Part shown: one piece after another, positions 49,101 through 60,565 of the stretch
How positions within the stretch are numbered: the first letter of the stretch is position 1
How the letters are laid out: each line of letters opens with the position of its first letter
Source: Acanthornis magna
Lineage: Eukaryota > Chordata > Aves > Passeriformes > Acanthizidae
Length of the DNA stretch: 64,000 bases
Assembly: GCA_036785705.1 (NCBI GenBank)
Contig: JAWUZG010000001.1
Location: 5,766,001-5,830,000, forward strand
Direction of reading: 5' to 3'
Program-made: the position numbers and the translations under genes
The notes under the pieces: model-generated
Database searches by the model: none
Seen by the model: only the letters and a program-made list of their open reading frames with translations
Told to the model about the DNA's origin: nothing

Positions 49101-50118
49101 AGCACTTGAAGCTGTCTGCCTTGGTAGAGTCTCAGCTTGGCTATAAAGATATATTCATTTGGTTTTAATTTGAGGAAATTTTGTATTTCAATAAAATCAA
49201 AATTAAATTCCCTTTGTTAAGATTAGCAAATTGTGACAGTTGAGTTTTACATAGATTTGTTGCCAGTTAACCATGGATCTGTAACTACTTCAGTTGAGGG
49301 TTTTTTCTTAAAATTTAAAAGAAAAAATATAATTTTGTCAAGAACATAAAAAAAAAGTAAAGAAAAAATGGAGAAAATCTATAGAACAGTAAATCAACAC
49401 TTTTCAATTTTCCCTGTAGCTTGTGTACAATGGGAGAATCAAATTTAAGGTCATATTCAGGTCTGTAGGCAGCTACTTGCAAGAGACGAGGTGACAAATT
49501 TAGTCTTAGAAAACCTTGGCCTCCTGGTATTGTGGCTGCAGTTGCTATTTGGCTAAGTCGTGGTGTTGGCAGCGAGAACAGATTTATGCACATAAAGCTG
49601 CCATTCTATTAGGGCTTTTATAACACAAAGTGCACTTCTCAAGTTGTACCTTGGTCTGAAAAGAGCTGAAAGAAAGCAGCAATTGAGCACCAGGAGAATG
49701 GTACCAGATGCTGGCCTTTTGACATCAACCAGTGGGCCATGGCTGAGCACTTCCTCAGCAAGCCCTGCTCCAGCCACTTCAGCTACCTTGAGAAACCCTC
49801 GTAATAAAAAACACTATCAAAAACTAAGGGGTTTCATGAGCTCCATGTGACAACAAAAAGAAAGAAGAAAAAAAAAGTTAACTAAACAAGGAGGTGATAA
49901 AACAAAGCATGCTGCTGTTTTCGGTTTCCAAGCTAGCTGTGGGTTTTAAAAGGACTGTTTTTTACCTCTCTAACACTAGTAAAAGTCAGTAATTAGACTA
50001 ACAGAGAGGGCAGTGGGAAGATTGTAAAGGGTCTGTGCTAACTAGAATCTCTTCTATATGAAGCACTTGGGATGCTTCAGGAGATTTGCCTTCACATCCC
50101 TGCATCTGCTGATCCTTT

Positions 50119-50265
50119 TCTGTGCTTCCTGAAACAGATATATTGAGTTCTTTCTCTGTAAAATGGGGTTGATAATTTTGAACTTCTTCTGGCCTTTCAT
50201 CTGCACTTTCTGTTGGGATTCTAAGTTCTTTGGGGCTGAGTGTGTTTTTTATATCTCAAATTCCA
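50119..50265 (-). repeat. Ancient MIR/L2-like repeat fragment
   Basis: The plus strand has 'tctctgtaaaatggggttga' followed by 'taatttt', the reverse-complement MIR core (consensus near 'ccatctgtaaaatggggata'). Further on, 'ggattctaagttctttgggg' matches an old amniote repeat segment (near 'agattgtaagctctttgggg'). Two ancient segments therefore sit side by side. The exact family is not assigned. Confidence 0.6.
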
Positions 50266-50342
50266 CAAGGGCGAGGTGAAAAATCTGCTCATAAACACGG
50301 AGATACACATTAGGAGTTGACTCCTGTAATTTCAATTAACTT

Positions 50343-50515
50343 CTTTGCACTTTTACAGCACCTTTTAGCCAAAAATCTTCAAGCAGTTTACAAACCGCGC
50401 ACAATGCTATGTTCAACCTCACAATATTCTTATGACTTCATTAAAAAGTATTGCAGTTCTGTAGATGACAGTAGCACATAGAAAGGCTGTGACAGAAAAG
50501 TCATTAAGCCACAGA
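50343..50515 (+). repeat. Ancient MIR-like SINE
   Basis: 'cttttacagcaccttttagc', 'caaaaatcttcaagcagttt' and 'acaaac', then 'tcaacctcacaatattctta' and later 'cattaagccacag' follow the amniote MIR-type order of 'acagcacctttcatccaagg', 'atctcaaagcactttacaaa' and 'taagcctcacaacaccc'. Strongly diverged but colinear over about 170 bases. Confidence 0.6.
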
Positions 50516-51175
50516 TTTTTCAAAGTGCTCTGTCGCAACAAATATTAACAAATCCACCATCCCTTCTCTTGTGCCTTCTGCCAACATATTTGTAAATTGT
50601 ATGGAGAGAGAGTGGAGATGTGTAAACCATAAGTGATGCCCTCTCTAATGAAAACCATAAGCATATATTGCTATATTATTACACCACCAACATGCAGATA
50701 ATGAGTCATGAAATATATGTGAATCAGTTTCGGTGGTAGAAGTTGAGCACACCCATCGTTGGTTTTGACAGAGAGAGTGTGGTAGTCTTCTTTAGTGTAG
50801 TTAAAGCTCCCTTATGTGGGTATGTCAACTTTATCCTTAGAATTAGAGAAGTAGAATGAAGTGGAAATACGTGACTGAAGGGCAGAAACAGAGTGAAGGC
50901 TGAGGCATCCTGTTTATGACTGTCCAACGAGTCTTCACCTCTATTCTGTAGACACCTACCCCATAATAAATACAGTGGTTTCTTTTCCCTCCCAAAGAAA
51001 TTTCTTTTTAGAGATGAGATTGTATTAGATCATTATGTTTCTTTGTTATACTATATATTCTTCATTACATACTCTTCATTATATTACATATATCTATACC
51101 TCAGTAATATACTTTGCACTATATTACATAGCATTTCTTCAGGGAAAGAAATGATGTCATATTGAAAGCTGTAAT

Positions 51176-51262
51176 CTTGAAACCTGGGTTAAGTTCCCAC
51201 TTCTGCCATAGGCATCTTATGTCACTTAATTAAATCCTCTCAGGTTTTGTTCTTTTCTGCTC
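51176..51262 (-). repeat. MIR SINE, minus orientation
   Basis: 'gaaacctgggttaagttccc', 'acttctgccataggcatctt' and 'atgtcacttaattaaatcct' followed by 'ctcagg' is the reverse-complement MIR (consensus near 'aacctgggttcgaatcccag', 'ctctgccacttactagctgt' and 'gtcacttaacctctctg'). The tRNA-related head region is included. Confidence 0.75.
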
Positions 51263-51594
51263 TGTATGTTACATAATTCTTTAGAAAATGCTATAACCAG
51301 TTCAAGCTGAAAGATATTTCCTTCTTCTAAGAAGACTATTCCAGGGTGACTCTAAATATGTGCATGTGTATTTATCCATATATCCAAGCAATCAGTACAA
51401 AAAACCAGACACATAGGTGGGCATGTCTGTACAAGTTTATATATTACAGATAGGGACCAATTATACCAATGTGGATATTCAGTCAGCCCTCAGACATAGA
51501 TTGGTAGATATTTTCTGCTGGCAGTGTTTTTCAAGGAAGAGAAAGTGAAGAATAGCTTCTCCAGTTAGGACCTTTTGGAGAATTTAAACCAGCA

Positions 51595-51740
51595 TAATAT
51601 CATTACGTAAGCTGGAAATAAGCCAGGACATTGGGGTTAACACCCCTGCTCAAGTGAAAGGAGCCAGGGGACCATTCACAGCTATAAAAGTGGTCAAGAG
51701 CTGTGGTTTTAGGTTACATCCTAAATACAGGTGACTCAAG
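51595..51740 (+). repeat. Ancient vertebrate L2-type 3' repeat
   Basis: 'aagccaggacattggggtta' followed by 'acacccctgctc', then 'ggggaccattcacagctata' and 'ctgtggttttaggttacatc' followed by 'ctaaatacagg' is colinear with an old vertebrate LINE-associated repeat. I recall that repeat as 'ccaggacaccggggttaaca', 'cccctactctt', 'gggatctttaatgaccacag' and 'aggacctcggttttacgtct'. The family name is uncertain; the alignment is good. Confidence 0.65.
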
Positions 51741-53499
51741 GACATTGCTAAATGCATCACATTGAGTACAAGCTTTACTTCTGTAGAATAGCCTAGCATA
51801 TTTTTAATATTTATGAATATTTGAAGCAAGCATTTTCAGTTGTTCCTGTTTGTGACACATAAGGCTGAAGAAGTTAAAGACAGAAGGAAAAATTATATTC
51901 AGTCCAAGTCAGCATTCAGTTGTGATTCTGGTGAAAGCACAGGGACATTTTCCTACTATTGAGAAAAGCATCAGATAAGGTTTCAGGTTTATTGTGCACT
52001 GGTAGGTGCATAGTAAATAGAATGTGAGTCTTTTTACATGAACTTGCTTTTATAAAGAGGTCTCTACACGATTAGTATGTTTTCCATTTTACTTTCTGTG
52101 TCCTGCCTGAGTATTTTCTAAACACACACTAAACTTGTTTGGGAAGAATGTGCTGTTATGCTAAAAATGGCTGTACAGTAAAATTTCAGAATACATAAAA
52201 GTTTTTATTAGAAGTTTTTATAAAAAGTTTAGGAAGGAGATTAGTTGTTCTGCTGAGCATTTTCATTAACTTTCTTGCCTTTGCTCAGGTGAACTAAGAT
52301 TGTTTGGGGTTCAGAAAACAAGTGCCCTGTATGAAGTATACTCATGGACTTGACTTTTTAGACTCCTTTAGATCACATCTAACTTAAACTACACTAAATT
52401 AACTTAAAGCACTATTGGCATACCTTCTGGTATAATTACCAATCATTGCAGTACTGCCTCAGGAAATACAGGACTCTTCATTTCCACACCACAGCGCAGT
52501 GCCTTCAGTCATTGCCCTTTGTGATGTGTTCTGTGTGAAGGAATTTTTCATATATCCTGATAAATTATGATCAGCAATGCAAGAACAGGGGGTCATGATT
52601 CTTAGGTCACCATACCTAGAAATCAGAACATTCAGCTGGGAAGTGGAGTCCTGTTCTATGGTAAAATCTTCTCCTCATTGCCTATGTTATTCTTTTTTCA
52701 GCCTAGTGATGTAAAATATGAAAATAGTTTATGTGAACTCTCTAATCCTGTCTAATCCAATAGATACCTTTTACTCAATAGCACAGGGCTTCTTCACTCA
52801 CCTGAGTGATTTGGCTCTGAAGAAGATGCACAGCACTTTTGTGCTCTGTTCCATTAGTGTAGCCCATAAAGTGATGGAGACAAGAATATCTCACATGGGA
52901 CAGCTGCTTCCTCAGGGGACATCAGATCATGAGTTGCATAAACTCTCTGGAGGTGTGCAGAGCCCATTTTACTGATGGAGAGCAAGGGATACTATGCACT
53001 TTCAGAGAGGACATGACTGTGCAGAAAATCTTTGGCAAACATCAGCGAGTGATTCTTGTCTTCCACAGATTTGAACCTTGCTGAACGTTGCTGCCTTTCC
53101 CTTCTTTCCCAGCCAGACATGCTCAGCGTGGCAGCACTCTGGCATGGGCACCATGGAAACTTCTTTAGCAGTCCATGTACAGCTGTGCTCAACACACACA
53201 CAGGTGCTTCTGCCTGTACTTTCTCTCTTGCCAACACTGGCAATTTTTTTAAGGGTGTTTTTGGCAATCCCACTCAGATGTTCTGCAGCTAAATGGTGAG
53301 TACAGCCCATGCAGCAAGAACAAATTAAATCATCTTTGTTCCTCACTGACTTCCTGATCATTCTCAGCCTTTGAGGAAAAAGTCAAAGGGGACAGTTGAA
53401 TGATTTAGGAAATGTTTCTGTATTATCATGCTTATTTTGCTGTTTTGTAGCTTAGCCTGGAAGGCTTGGGTACAGCATCTGGCATGCAGTGAGGTCCCG
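51741..53499. other. Gene-free stretch
   Basis: No gene or repeat was recognised. Overlapping frames on both strands at 53.0-53.36 kb (up to 119 codons) have no recognisable domain. Confidence 0.5.
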
Positions 53500-53620
53500 C
53501 CTTTTCCCCAGCGGTGCTGTCGGATTGCTGAGGCACACAGAGGTCAAGAGACTGTCCACAAGGTCATCCAGTGACTCAATGCCTCAATTCAAACTCAGTC
53601 CCAGCATCTGCTTGACTCTT
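53500..53620 (+). repeat. MIR SINE, plus orientation
   Basis: 'ttgctgaggcacacagaggt', 'caagagactgtccacaaggt', 'catccagtgactcaatgcct' and 'caattcaaactcagtcccag' follows the MIR consensus closely in order and spacing (near 'aaactgaggcacagagaggt', 'taagtgacttgcccaaggtc', 'acacagc..gtcagtggcag' and 'gattcgaactcaggtc'). Confidence 0.75.
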
Positions 53621-54471
53621 GATTTTTTGTTCTGGCCAGGAGACTCGCCCAAAATTAATTGGTGAGGAATTCAGTGTTAGTTGGATTAAGTAGGTCCTTT
53701 TATGTTTGTGACAATAGCGTGTCAGTGCTTTCATGATGAATAGAGGAAATCTGGTATGCAGCATCAATCCTTACAGAATAATTCAGTCCTATTAGGATGA
53801 ACAAGCTTCAGAAACTCAAAAAACATTGCATACACAAATGAAGGAGAGACAGTCTTGGGGCTATTCATTGCTTCAGTCAAAGACAAGTTTTCTTTGCTAA
53901 TAGCTCTTGTGCTTCTGAGGCGTTTTCTGCTGTGACCAAGGTCAGCATAACATGGCAGAAATCACTCTGGTAGGAAAGGACACTGTCAGGGCTGGTTTGT
54001 GTCTTTCCCTTTTTCTTTTCTCGTGGTGTTTTGACCCTGGATGGATACCAGGTTCCCATCAAAGCCTCTGTATCACTCCCCTCCTCAGCTGGACAGGAGA
54101 GAGAAAAATATAACGAAAGGTTCATGAGTTGATAAGGGCAGGGAGGGATCACTCATTGATTGCTGTCACAGGCAAAACAGACTTGAGTTGGGGAAAATTA
54201 GCTGAATTTACTACCAGTGAAAATCAGAGTAGCATAATGAAAAGTGAAACAAATCTTAAAAAACACCTTGCCTCATCACTCGCTTCTTCCTGGGCTTAAG
54301 TTTGTTCTTGATTCTCAGCCTTGGCCAGTGGTGGGTGCATCTTGAAGCCAGCTGGTGTTGATTATGTTGGGCATGGGGGCAGAGAAGCTGCCACTACAGC
54401 TCCCTCCCACTACCAGAACCTTGTCATGGAAACCCAATACTTTTCCAAATCTTGCTTTTTACTCTTGTATT

Positions 54472-54505
54472 AAAAAAATAAATAAATAAAAAAAAATTTT
54501 AAAAA
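54472..54505. repeat. A-rich (AAAT)n block
   Basis: AAAT units merging into an A run, then TTTT and AAAAA. Confidence 0.85.
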
Positions 54506-55056
54506 GTACTTAACTTGAGGGTTTATTATACTCTTTTATGACAGTACACAGTTGTGTCAAATGTGGGGTTTTGTTGTTATTCCATCAACAAGCTGCCATC
54601 CTCCAAAACAAATTGCTAAAGAGAAGGAACTAGAACTGAATTTTTTTTTTTTTTTATGAGCAGAGTTTCTTGAATTCTGCCTTTTAAACCATTAGACCTT
54701 AGAGGAAACCAGGACTTTCAATCTTACTAATACTTATTTGTTTATATTTAGTAAATGCTTTCAGTTTTTTAGTGTCAGTTGGACATACACAGGAAAGAGT
54801 TTCCAGGGATGGGAGTTCCTAAGAAGATGAAGTAACTTGAGGTCATGGAGTGTTTTTTGATCCACCAGCTCTCTCAAAAGAAAAATGCATGTGTTCATCG
54901 TGTAATGTTAAGGGCACAGTGGCTTAAATTGAGACTATTTGTTTCTTTTGTGGGTAGCCTTACACTTACTGCTGTTAGATACCACCTTTTCTTTCCATCT
55001 TTGCTGGAGCCAAGAGCTTGAGCTCTGTTCTAGATTAATCTCAGGGTGTAAATTAC

Positions 55057-55072
55057 ATACACACACACACAA
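55057..55072. repeat. Short AC microsatellite
   Basis: ACATACACACACACAC, eight dinucleotides with one AT. Confidence 0.88.
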
Positions 55073-57383
55073 ACCATGAGAAATCTCACTCCTTTCCATT
55101 CTTTCTGGCAATACTCCTTCTCCCTGCCTTCCTCCAGGGGTTTTGAACGGTTTGGGCATTCTAGCAAAGCAACATGCAACACAGCATGGGCAGTTCTGAG
55201 GAGAAAGCAGAGAGAAGAAGTCACCAATGGCAGGTGTGTGTCATATTGCCTGATGCTATTTGGAGAGAAACAAGGTCCCTGAACTGATAAGGGTGTCCAG
55301 AACCTAGGCAGACTATAGCAGAGTTTCTAGGCATTTGCAACCTGCTTTAACAGACAATTTTGATCGTATCTTTCAAACACATTTTTACTGTTTTATTTTT
55401 CACTGCAACCAGACCCTAAAACCCTTTGTCATCCTCCTGCTTTTTGAGGAGATTTAATTTGGAGGCATGCGACTAAGTTTTGAAAAGTTAGAAACATCTA
55501 AATTTTTTGTATTCTCAAATGATCCCAATGCATAGATACTTTTCCCTCTTTAAATAAGTATTTTTAAGCAGTTTTTCATTCAACTTTTTACTAGCTGTTT
55601 CAAAACGCCTGGGAATGAAATAGTCTGCTTACAACTAAGTGGCAGCACTTGTCCTGGAAATGAAATTCACATTACTAAAGTGTTTATGGAATACCTGGAA
55701 TGAGAGCATATAAATCATGGTCTCTCAATGTACAGTTCAAAACCAGTAATTTTAAACATTGCAGGTATTACAGTGAGTTGTGCTGAAAAATAAAGCACCA
55801 TTTCATGAAAGCAGGTGGGATGGTACTGACAAAATTCTTACCATGTGTACCAAAAAAATTCTAATTTTATGTGTTCCTAAATAAAGAATACACTTGATCA
55901 AGCTTCACTTGTGAGCCTCTTTTAAAAGCTTCAAAGATACCGTTTATAACAGCACTGAGACATTGGTGGTCTGAAGATCACACTCTCACAATTAGCTCTT
56001 CATTTAAAAAGGGGAAATACAACACCTTAATTATAGTAACAGAAATAACTAAATTTCCATGAAGAATGAGTCAGAGTGGGACATTTTTTTTCTGTTCTTA
56101 TGTTGGCAAAACAGTCAATTAGTTCTGATCTTTTGATGAATTTGCTTTTAAAGCAGAAAATGCAAGTGGTCAGATGAGATTATAATGATGTCTATTCTAC
56201 TGAATTTATAAATGAATTATACAATTCCAGAAATGGTGTAAAAAGACTGGCTTTGTCAATGCAGTTCTTAGCAGCCATAACCAGATGGAAAGAAATTGCA
56301 GCTTCAATGGGTAGAAAATAGAAATTATTTGTCGCGAACTTCATATTTGAGACTCTAAACGAATGAACTCCACTGTAGACATAAATATATCTTGTTGTGG
56401 TATTGCTTCAAATAGCATAATTAGTTTATACTTTTGAACTAGAAGGTTCTATAGTCTGTTTTTTTAATTCCCCTTATCTTCCATTGTTTTATAAAAATGG
56501 TCTGTGGTTTCAAGCCAAGAATACCTGAAGTCAGTTTCCACACGCTGTTCCCAATTGCTGCTAGATAACTGTGTTCAACAGGAGGGTATTTGGCTTCTCA
56601 CTGTACAGTACATAAATCTTATGCAACTGCTGTTTCAATTTTTCTCTTTCCTTTGAACTCTTGAATGGAGGGAAAGAATTTCTTAAGGAGTTCAGTAGGA
56701 ATGTCCCATTACAAAACATCAATCATCAAATGCCCATTGTACATGGAAAGTGAGGTGACTGTAATAAAATTGACGTAACTAAGCAAGCAGCATCTGACCT
56801 TTAGGAGCCAGAGCTTATGATCAGAAGACCCAGTCTTCCAAACCTTTAGGAGTTAAGAGTTATCATCTCCCACAAAAAATACCTCAGTAAATGAAGTGCT
56901 ACATATGAATGTATGTGATAAAAGAGGTGGAATAAATTCTTCCCTGACCCTTAGTAGGGGAGTGTTGACAGAACAGAGGTAGAGAGTGACTTTTGAAAGG
57001 AAGAAAAAAAGGAATGTATCTTGGGTCTAGATGGGAGCAGCTGCTCCCCTTATCTTGCATCAGTGTTAAAGTAGTTGCTGTTCCTGCCATGTCAGCCAAG
57101 TCACAACACAGCATGCAAAGCTGCCGGCAGTTGATCCAAAGAAAGGGCGCAGTGGGCACCGTGAAAATGTTGTATCCACTGTATGAACATAAATCTTTTG
57201 CTTTGTCAACCTGTTTGCTTTTGTCTGTGTTCTGTTTTCCATGTAGCATGCTGTCACTACCATATTATTCTTCTTGAGCTTGCTAGTTCTTCAAGTATTT
57301 CCAGGGCTGGTTAGAGGAGACAGAGCCACTGGGAGCTCTGACTCAGCAACAGGCTGCTGAATTAATGTATTTTTTGTACCTGT

Positions 57384-57420
57384 ATTTTTTTTTTTTCTTT
57401 GTTTTGTTTTGTTTTTGTTT
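57384..57420. repeat. T-rich block with GTTTT units
   Basis: A run of T followed by repeated GTTTT units. Same general type as the arrays at 15459-15545 and 62569-62626. Confidence 0.85.
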
Positions 57421-58314
57421 AGTTGCTCCCTCCTTTTCCATTTTATTTAAGAGGAGTCAACCACATACACAACTGATGCAGCTGATAAGTGCAAATCAAA
57501 ACATTCAGTGTTTTAAATCTTAACAGAAGGTCCTCAGCTATCCCTCTTCCCATTCATGTGCTGCACACTTTTGCAAAAATGAGTGAACATAGAGCAGGGT
57601 GCAGTTGACTCCATGCATATACTTTGCCAAGAACATAAATGTTACGAGGTTATGCAAGCCTCTTCCTAAAGCTTTTGTGTATATTTATAACATTGGTCAA
57701 ATGAAAATGACAGGACTTTAGAATGTAATATTTCCAGAAATCCTTGAGAAAGTTCTCTCCCCACATAATGGAAACCTTACTTAACTAATCTCTGAGTCAT
57801 ATATGTAAGCTTTTGATCAGATCATGCATTAAGACAATATGCAGTAGAGTTGAACTGCATAGGGACTTCCATTGTAAAGTAAAAATTTCAAAGAATTCTG
57901 GAACTGCCTTATTAAAAAAAAAAAATCCCCAGCGGTTACAGTTTGCTGTTTGCTTGATATTGATTACTGCCTTTAGGCTATTCTGTTAGAAATAGTCTGA
58001 TGATTTAGAATAACTTGACTACTAGCTTCTGAGGTGGCAAAGAATATTTTCTTATTACTCCTCAATCTGTGAAAGAGGATGGAGACACCAGAGTGAGAAG
58101 ACAGTAGTAATACTTAAATCTTTCTGTTCTTCTCTCCTGCTCTGAGAAATATGAAGTACAAAGAAAGAAAAACAGAGGTAGGTTGCCCTCTATGTATTTT
58201 TGCCTCCATCCCTCTTGTCTCCATGTTTGCAAGGCCTCCACTCCTGAGGTACTATAGGAAGATTTCACAGTTCACATAACAAATTCAGAGAACCATTTCT
58301 GGCAGAAAGTTACT

Positions 58315-58380
58315 ATGGTCTCTGTTTTGCAAACAGGAAACTGGAACTAAACCGCAGAGCAGATCATCCAAGTAAGCCAT
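58315..58380 (+). repeat. Possible MIR-like fragment
   Basis: 'tctgttttgcaaacaggaaa', 'ctggaactaaaccgcagagc' and 'agatcatccaagtaagcca' loosely follow the MIR core (near 'ccattttacagatgaggaaa', 'ctgaggcacagag' and 'cccaaggtcacaca'). Confidence 0.38.
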
Positions 58381-60517
58381 AAAGACAGCAATATATTAAA
58401 TTCTTCCTTGGTCCATCAGTTAAGTCCTACTTGGAAGACCACTCTGGGAAGTGCTTATCTCTCCTTTTTCCCCCAACACACCTTTTTTTTTTTTTTTCCC
58501 CACTGTGCACAATATTTTAAAAAGGATCTTTCACTTGGCCTGGCTTGTTTCTGTTCAGGGACAGATTACTAAATTTCAGAATTGAGTATATTTATATCTC
58601 ACAAACAACTTTATGAACAAAACAAAAAGAGGAGATAACAATATGCCCTTTTCCAGTTTGTGCTTTTAGGGAATGTAGTTCCAAGAGCTCTTTGAACTTG
58701 AGAGCTAACATGCATTTTCTACTCTGCAGATGTTCCAGCAAACTATAACCCAGCATTGCTTCTCTGGAGCATGGTGTATTGTGGCTTTAATTCAGCCAAG
58801 TACAGCATGTCAAATGTCAGGTTGTTATGACAGCAATAAACTTGTGATTCCCTTGAAGCAGATGTTTTAATTTGTTAGGTGTTTTTTGGGGAAAAAATCT
58901 GCTTGCATTTAAATAGATGTTCAGATTGAGAATGGTATTTGCTTGAAAACATCTTTTCCACCTGTATGAAAACTTTATCGGGGGGGCTTATGACACGTGT
59001 GAAGCAGTGTGAGAAATCATCGCAAAGATGGCCAAAGCGCAGAAATCTCCTTCACACCTGAGAGATGTGACCTTTCTGAAGTCACTTCAGTATAGGCGTC
59101 AGATCTGGACCACAGAGGACCCAGTTTAATGTATCTCATATTGCAAAAGAACTCTGAAATCCAGAGTCTGCTGAGGCATCTTCTTCCTGAGGTGGTCCTT
59201 GCTGCTGTGAATTTCCACCACACTCTTCCCTCTTTAGTGTGTTATTGCTTTTGCCCCTTTTTGTAGTGATCAGTGAGGACTACAGTTTTAAAGCAAGTGC
59301 CAAAGGGAAAAACCTTTGATGGTTTTCAAAGACAGGGAAGAATTATGCACCTGTCTGAGCTTCAGGTAAAGAATGTTACAGCTGTGGGAACTCTATTTCA
59401 AGTAATTTATTGATCTCGCTTTGCAGTGAAATATGTATTGGACCTTACTCTGTCCTCAGTAAATGGTAAGATTTTCCTCAGGCAAAAATTTGACATTAAA
59501 GTTCAGATCTTGCTGAATCCACAAGGGAAGCAAAATTTTAGGAAACTGTTTTCCCCATCAAACAGTACACAGACAGATGCACTCAAAAGATAAGTTCAGA
59601 ATTCCTCTTTTTCTGGGATTCCATACTTTCCATGTGGTCATTATTGTGTCATATATGTTGGCAGTTTACATTTTTTGCTCTGGTTCTTTACACGGGCTGG
59701 TGAAGCCCCAGTTGCTGAGGAATATATGCTGTTTAAATTTTAGACTTTTTACCTTTCTAAAATCTGGTAATCCCAAAACAAGCAAGAAAATGTAAACCTA
59801 AAACCAGGCATGGACTTTTCTAAAGTTTCCTTGAAAGAAACATAAAACAAAACAAAACCCTGCTTTGTTTAATGAGTCTTCTGACTCTGATAAAGTTTTT
59901 AGGAGTTCACTGCAGTTCACCTAGGGTTAAAACAATTCAGCAGAAGCAACTGTGCAGAGTTAAAGCCTCACAAACTAACATAATTTAGCCCAGCGTAGAC
60001 TGATCTCAGAATCACACACTCAGCAACATTGTAGCTCCATCAGCAGTGGGAGTACAAGAACTTCTCCACATTATTTTGATTTATTTCTTGATATGTCAGC
60101 CTACTAGATACCCTAATAACTAAATAATGGGCCAAGTTACATGGTTGAACATCTATTATTTTTTTTGTGTTTAAAAAACTCTTGCATGTTCTTTTCATCT
60201 CAAAACTTCTGATCATTCATACTTGAAAGGAATGGTTAAATCTTGCAGAAAAGCCACAGAGTCGGAATAGCAGAAGCCTTTGAAAAGAAACTTACCTGTT
60301 TCTGGTTTTGAAATGTGTTTGAAACAAGAATGTGGGTAATCTGCAGCTCTAACATTAATTTAATGGCAATTTACTTTAGAAACTTCATTTTCACCACACA
60401 ATATTTCTAATAATATGTTTCCAAAGACAGCAAACTTGACATAAGACAGATTTTAAGGAGAGGGGACTCTCTCACTCCTGCTTTCTCCCCTGTACCCAGG
60501 GATGCCCACACATCTGT
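58381..60517. other. Gene-free stretch
   Basis: No gene or dispersed repeat was recognised. A T run lies at 58483-58497. Confidence 0.5.
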
Positions 60518-60565
60518 GGGAGTTTGGGGATTTTAAAACTTGGGAGTTTGAGGATTTTAAAACTT
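60518..60565. repeat. 24-bp tandem duplication
   Basis: GGGAGTTTGGGGATTTTAAA plus ACTT is followed immediately by a second copy with one G to A change at the tenth base. Two adjoining copies 96% identical indicate a fairly recent local duplication. Confidence 0.92.

Larger units (their letters stand above)
42501..50118. other. Long gene-free stretch
   Basis: No gene was recognised. Around 42.85-43.3 kb the sequence is somewhat richer in G+C and gives a 123-codon minus frame and a 91-codon plus frame over the same bases, neither recognisable. A weak ancient-repeat match lies at 46090-46140. Confidence 0.55.
53621..58314. other. Gene-free stretch
   Basis: No gene was recognised. Simple repeats inside are an A/T-rich block (54472-54505), an AC repeat (55057-55072) and a T-rich block (57384-57420). 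At 57338-57348 TGACTCAGCAA is a good match to an AP-1/NF-E2-type site, which alone is not evidence of an enhancer. Confidence 0.5.
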
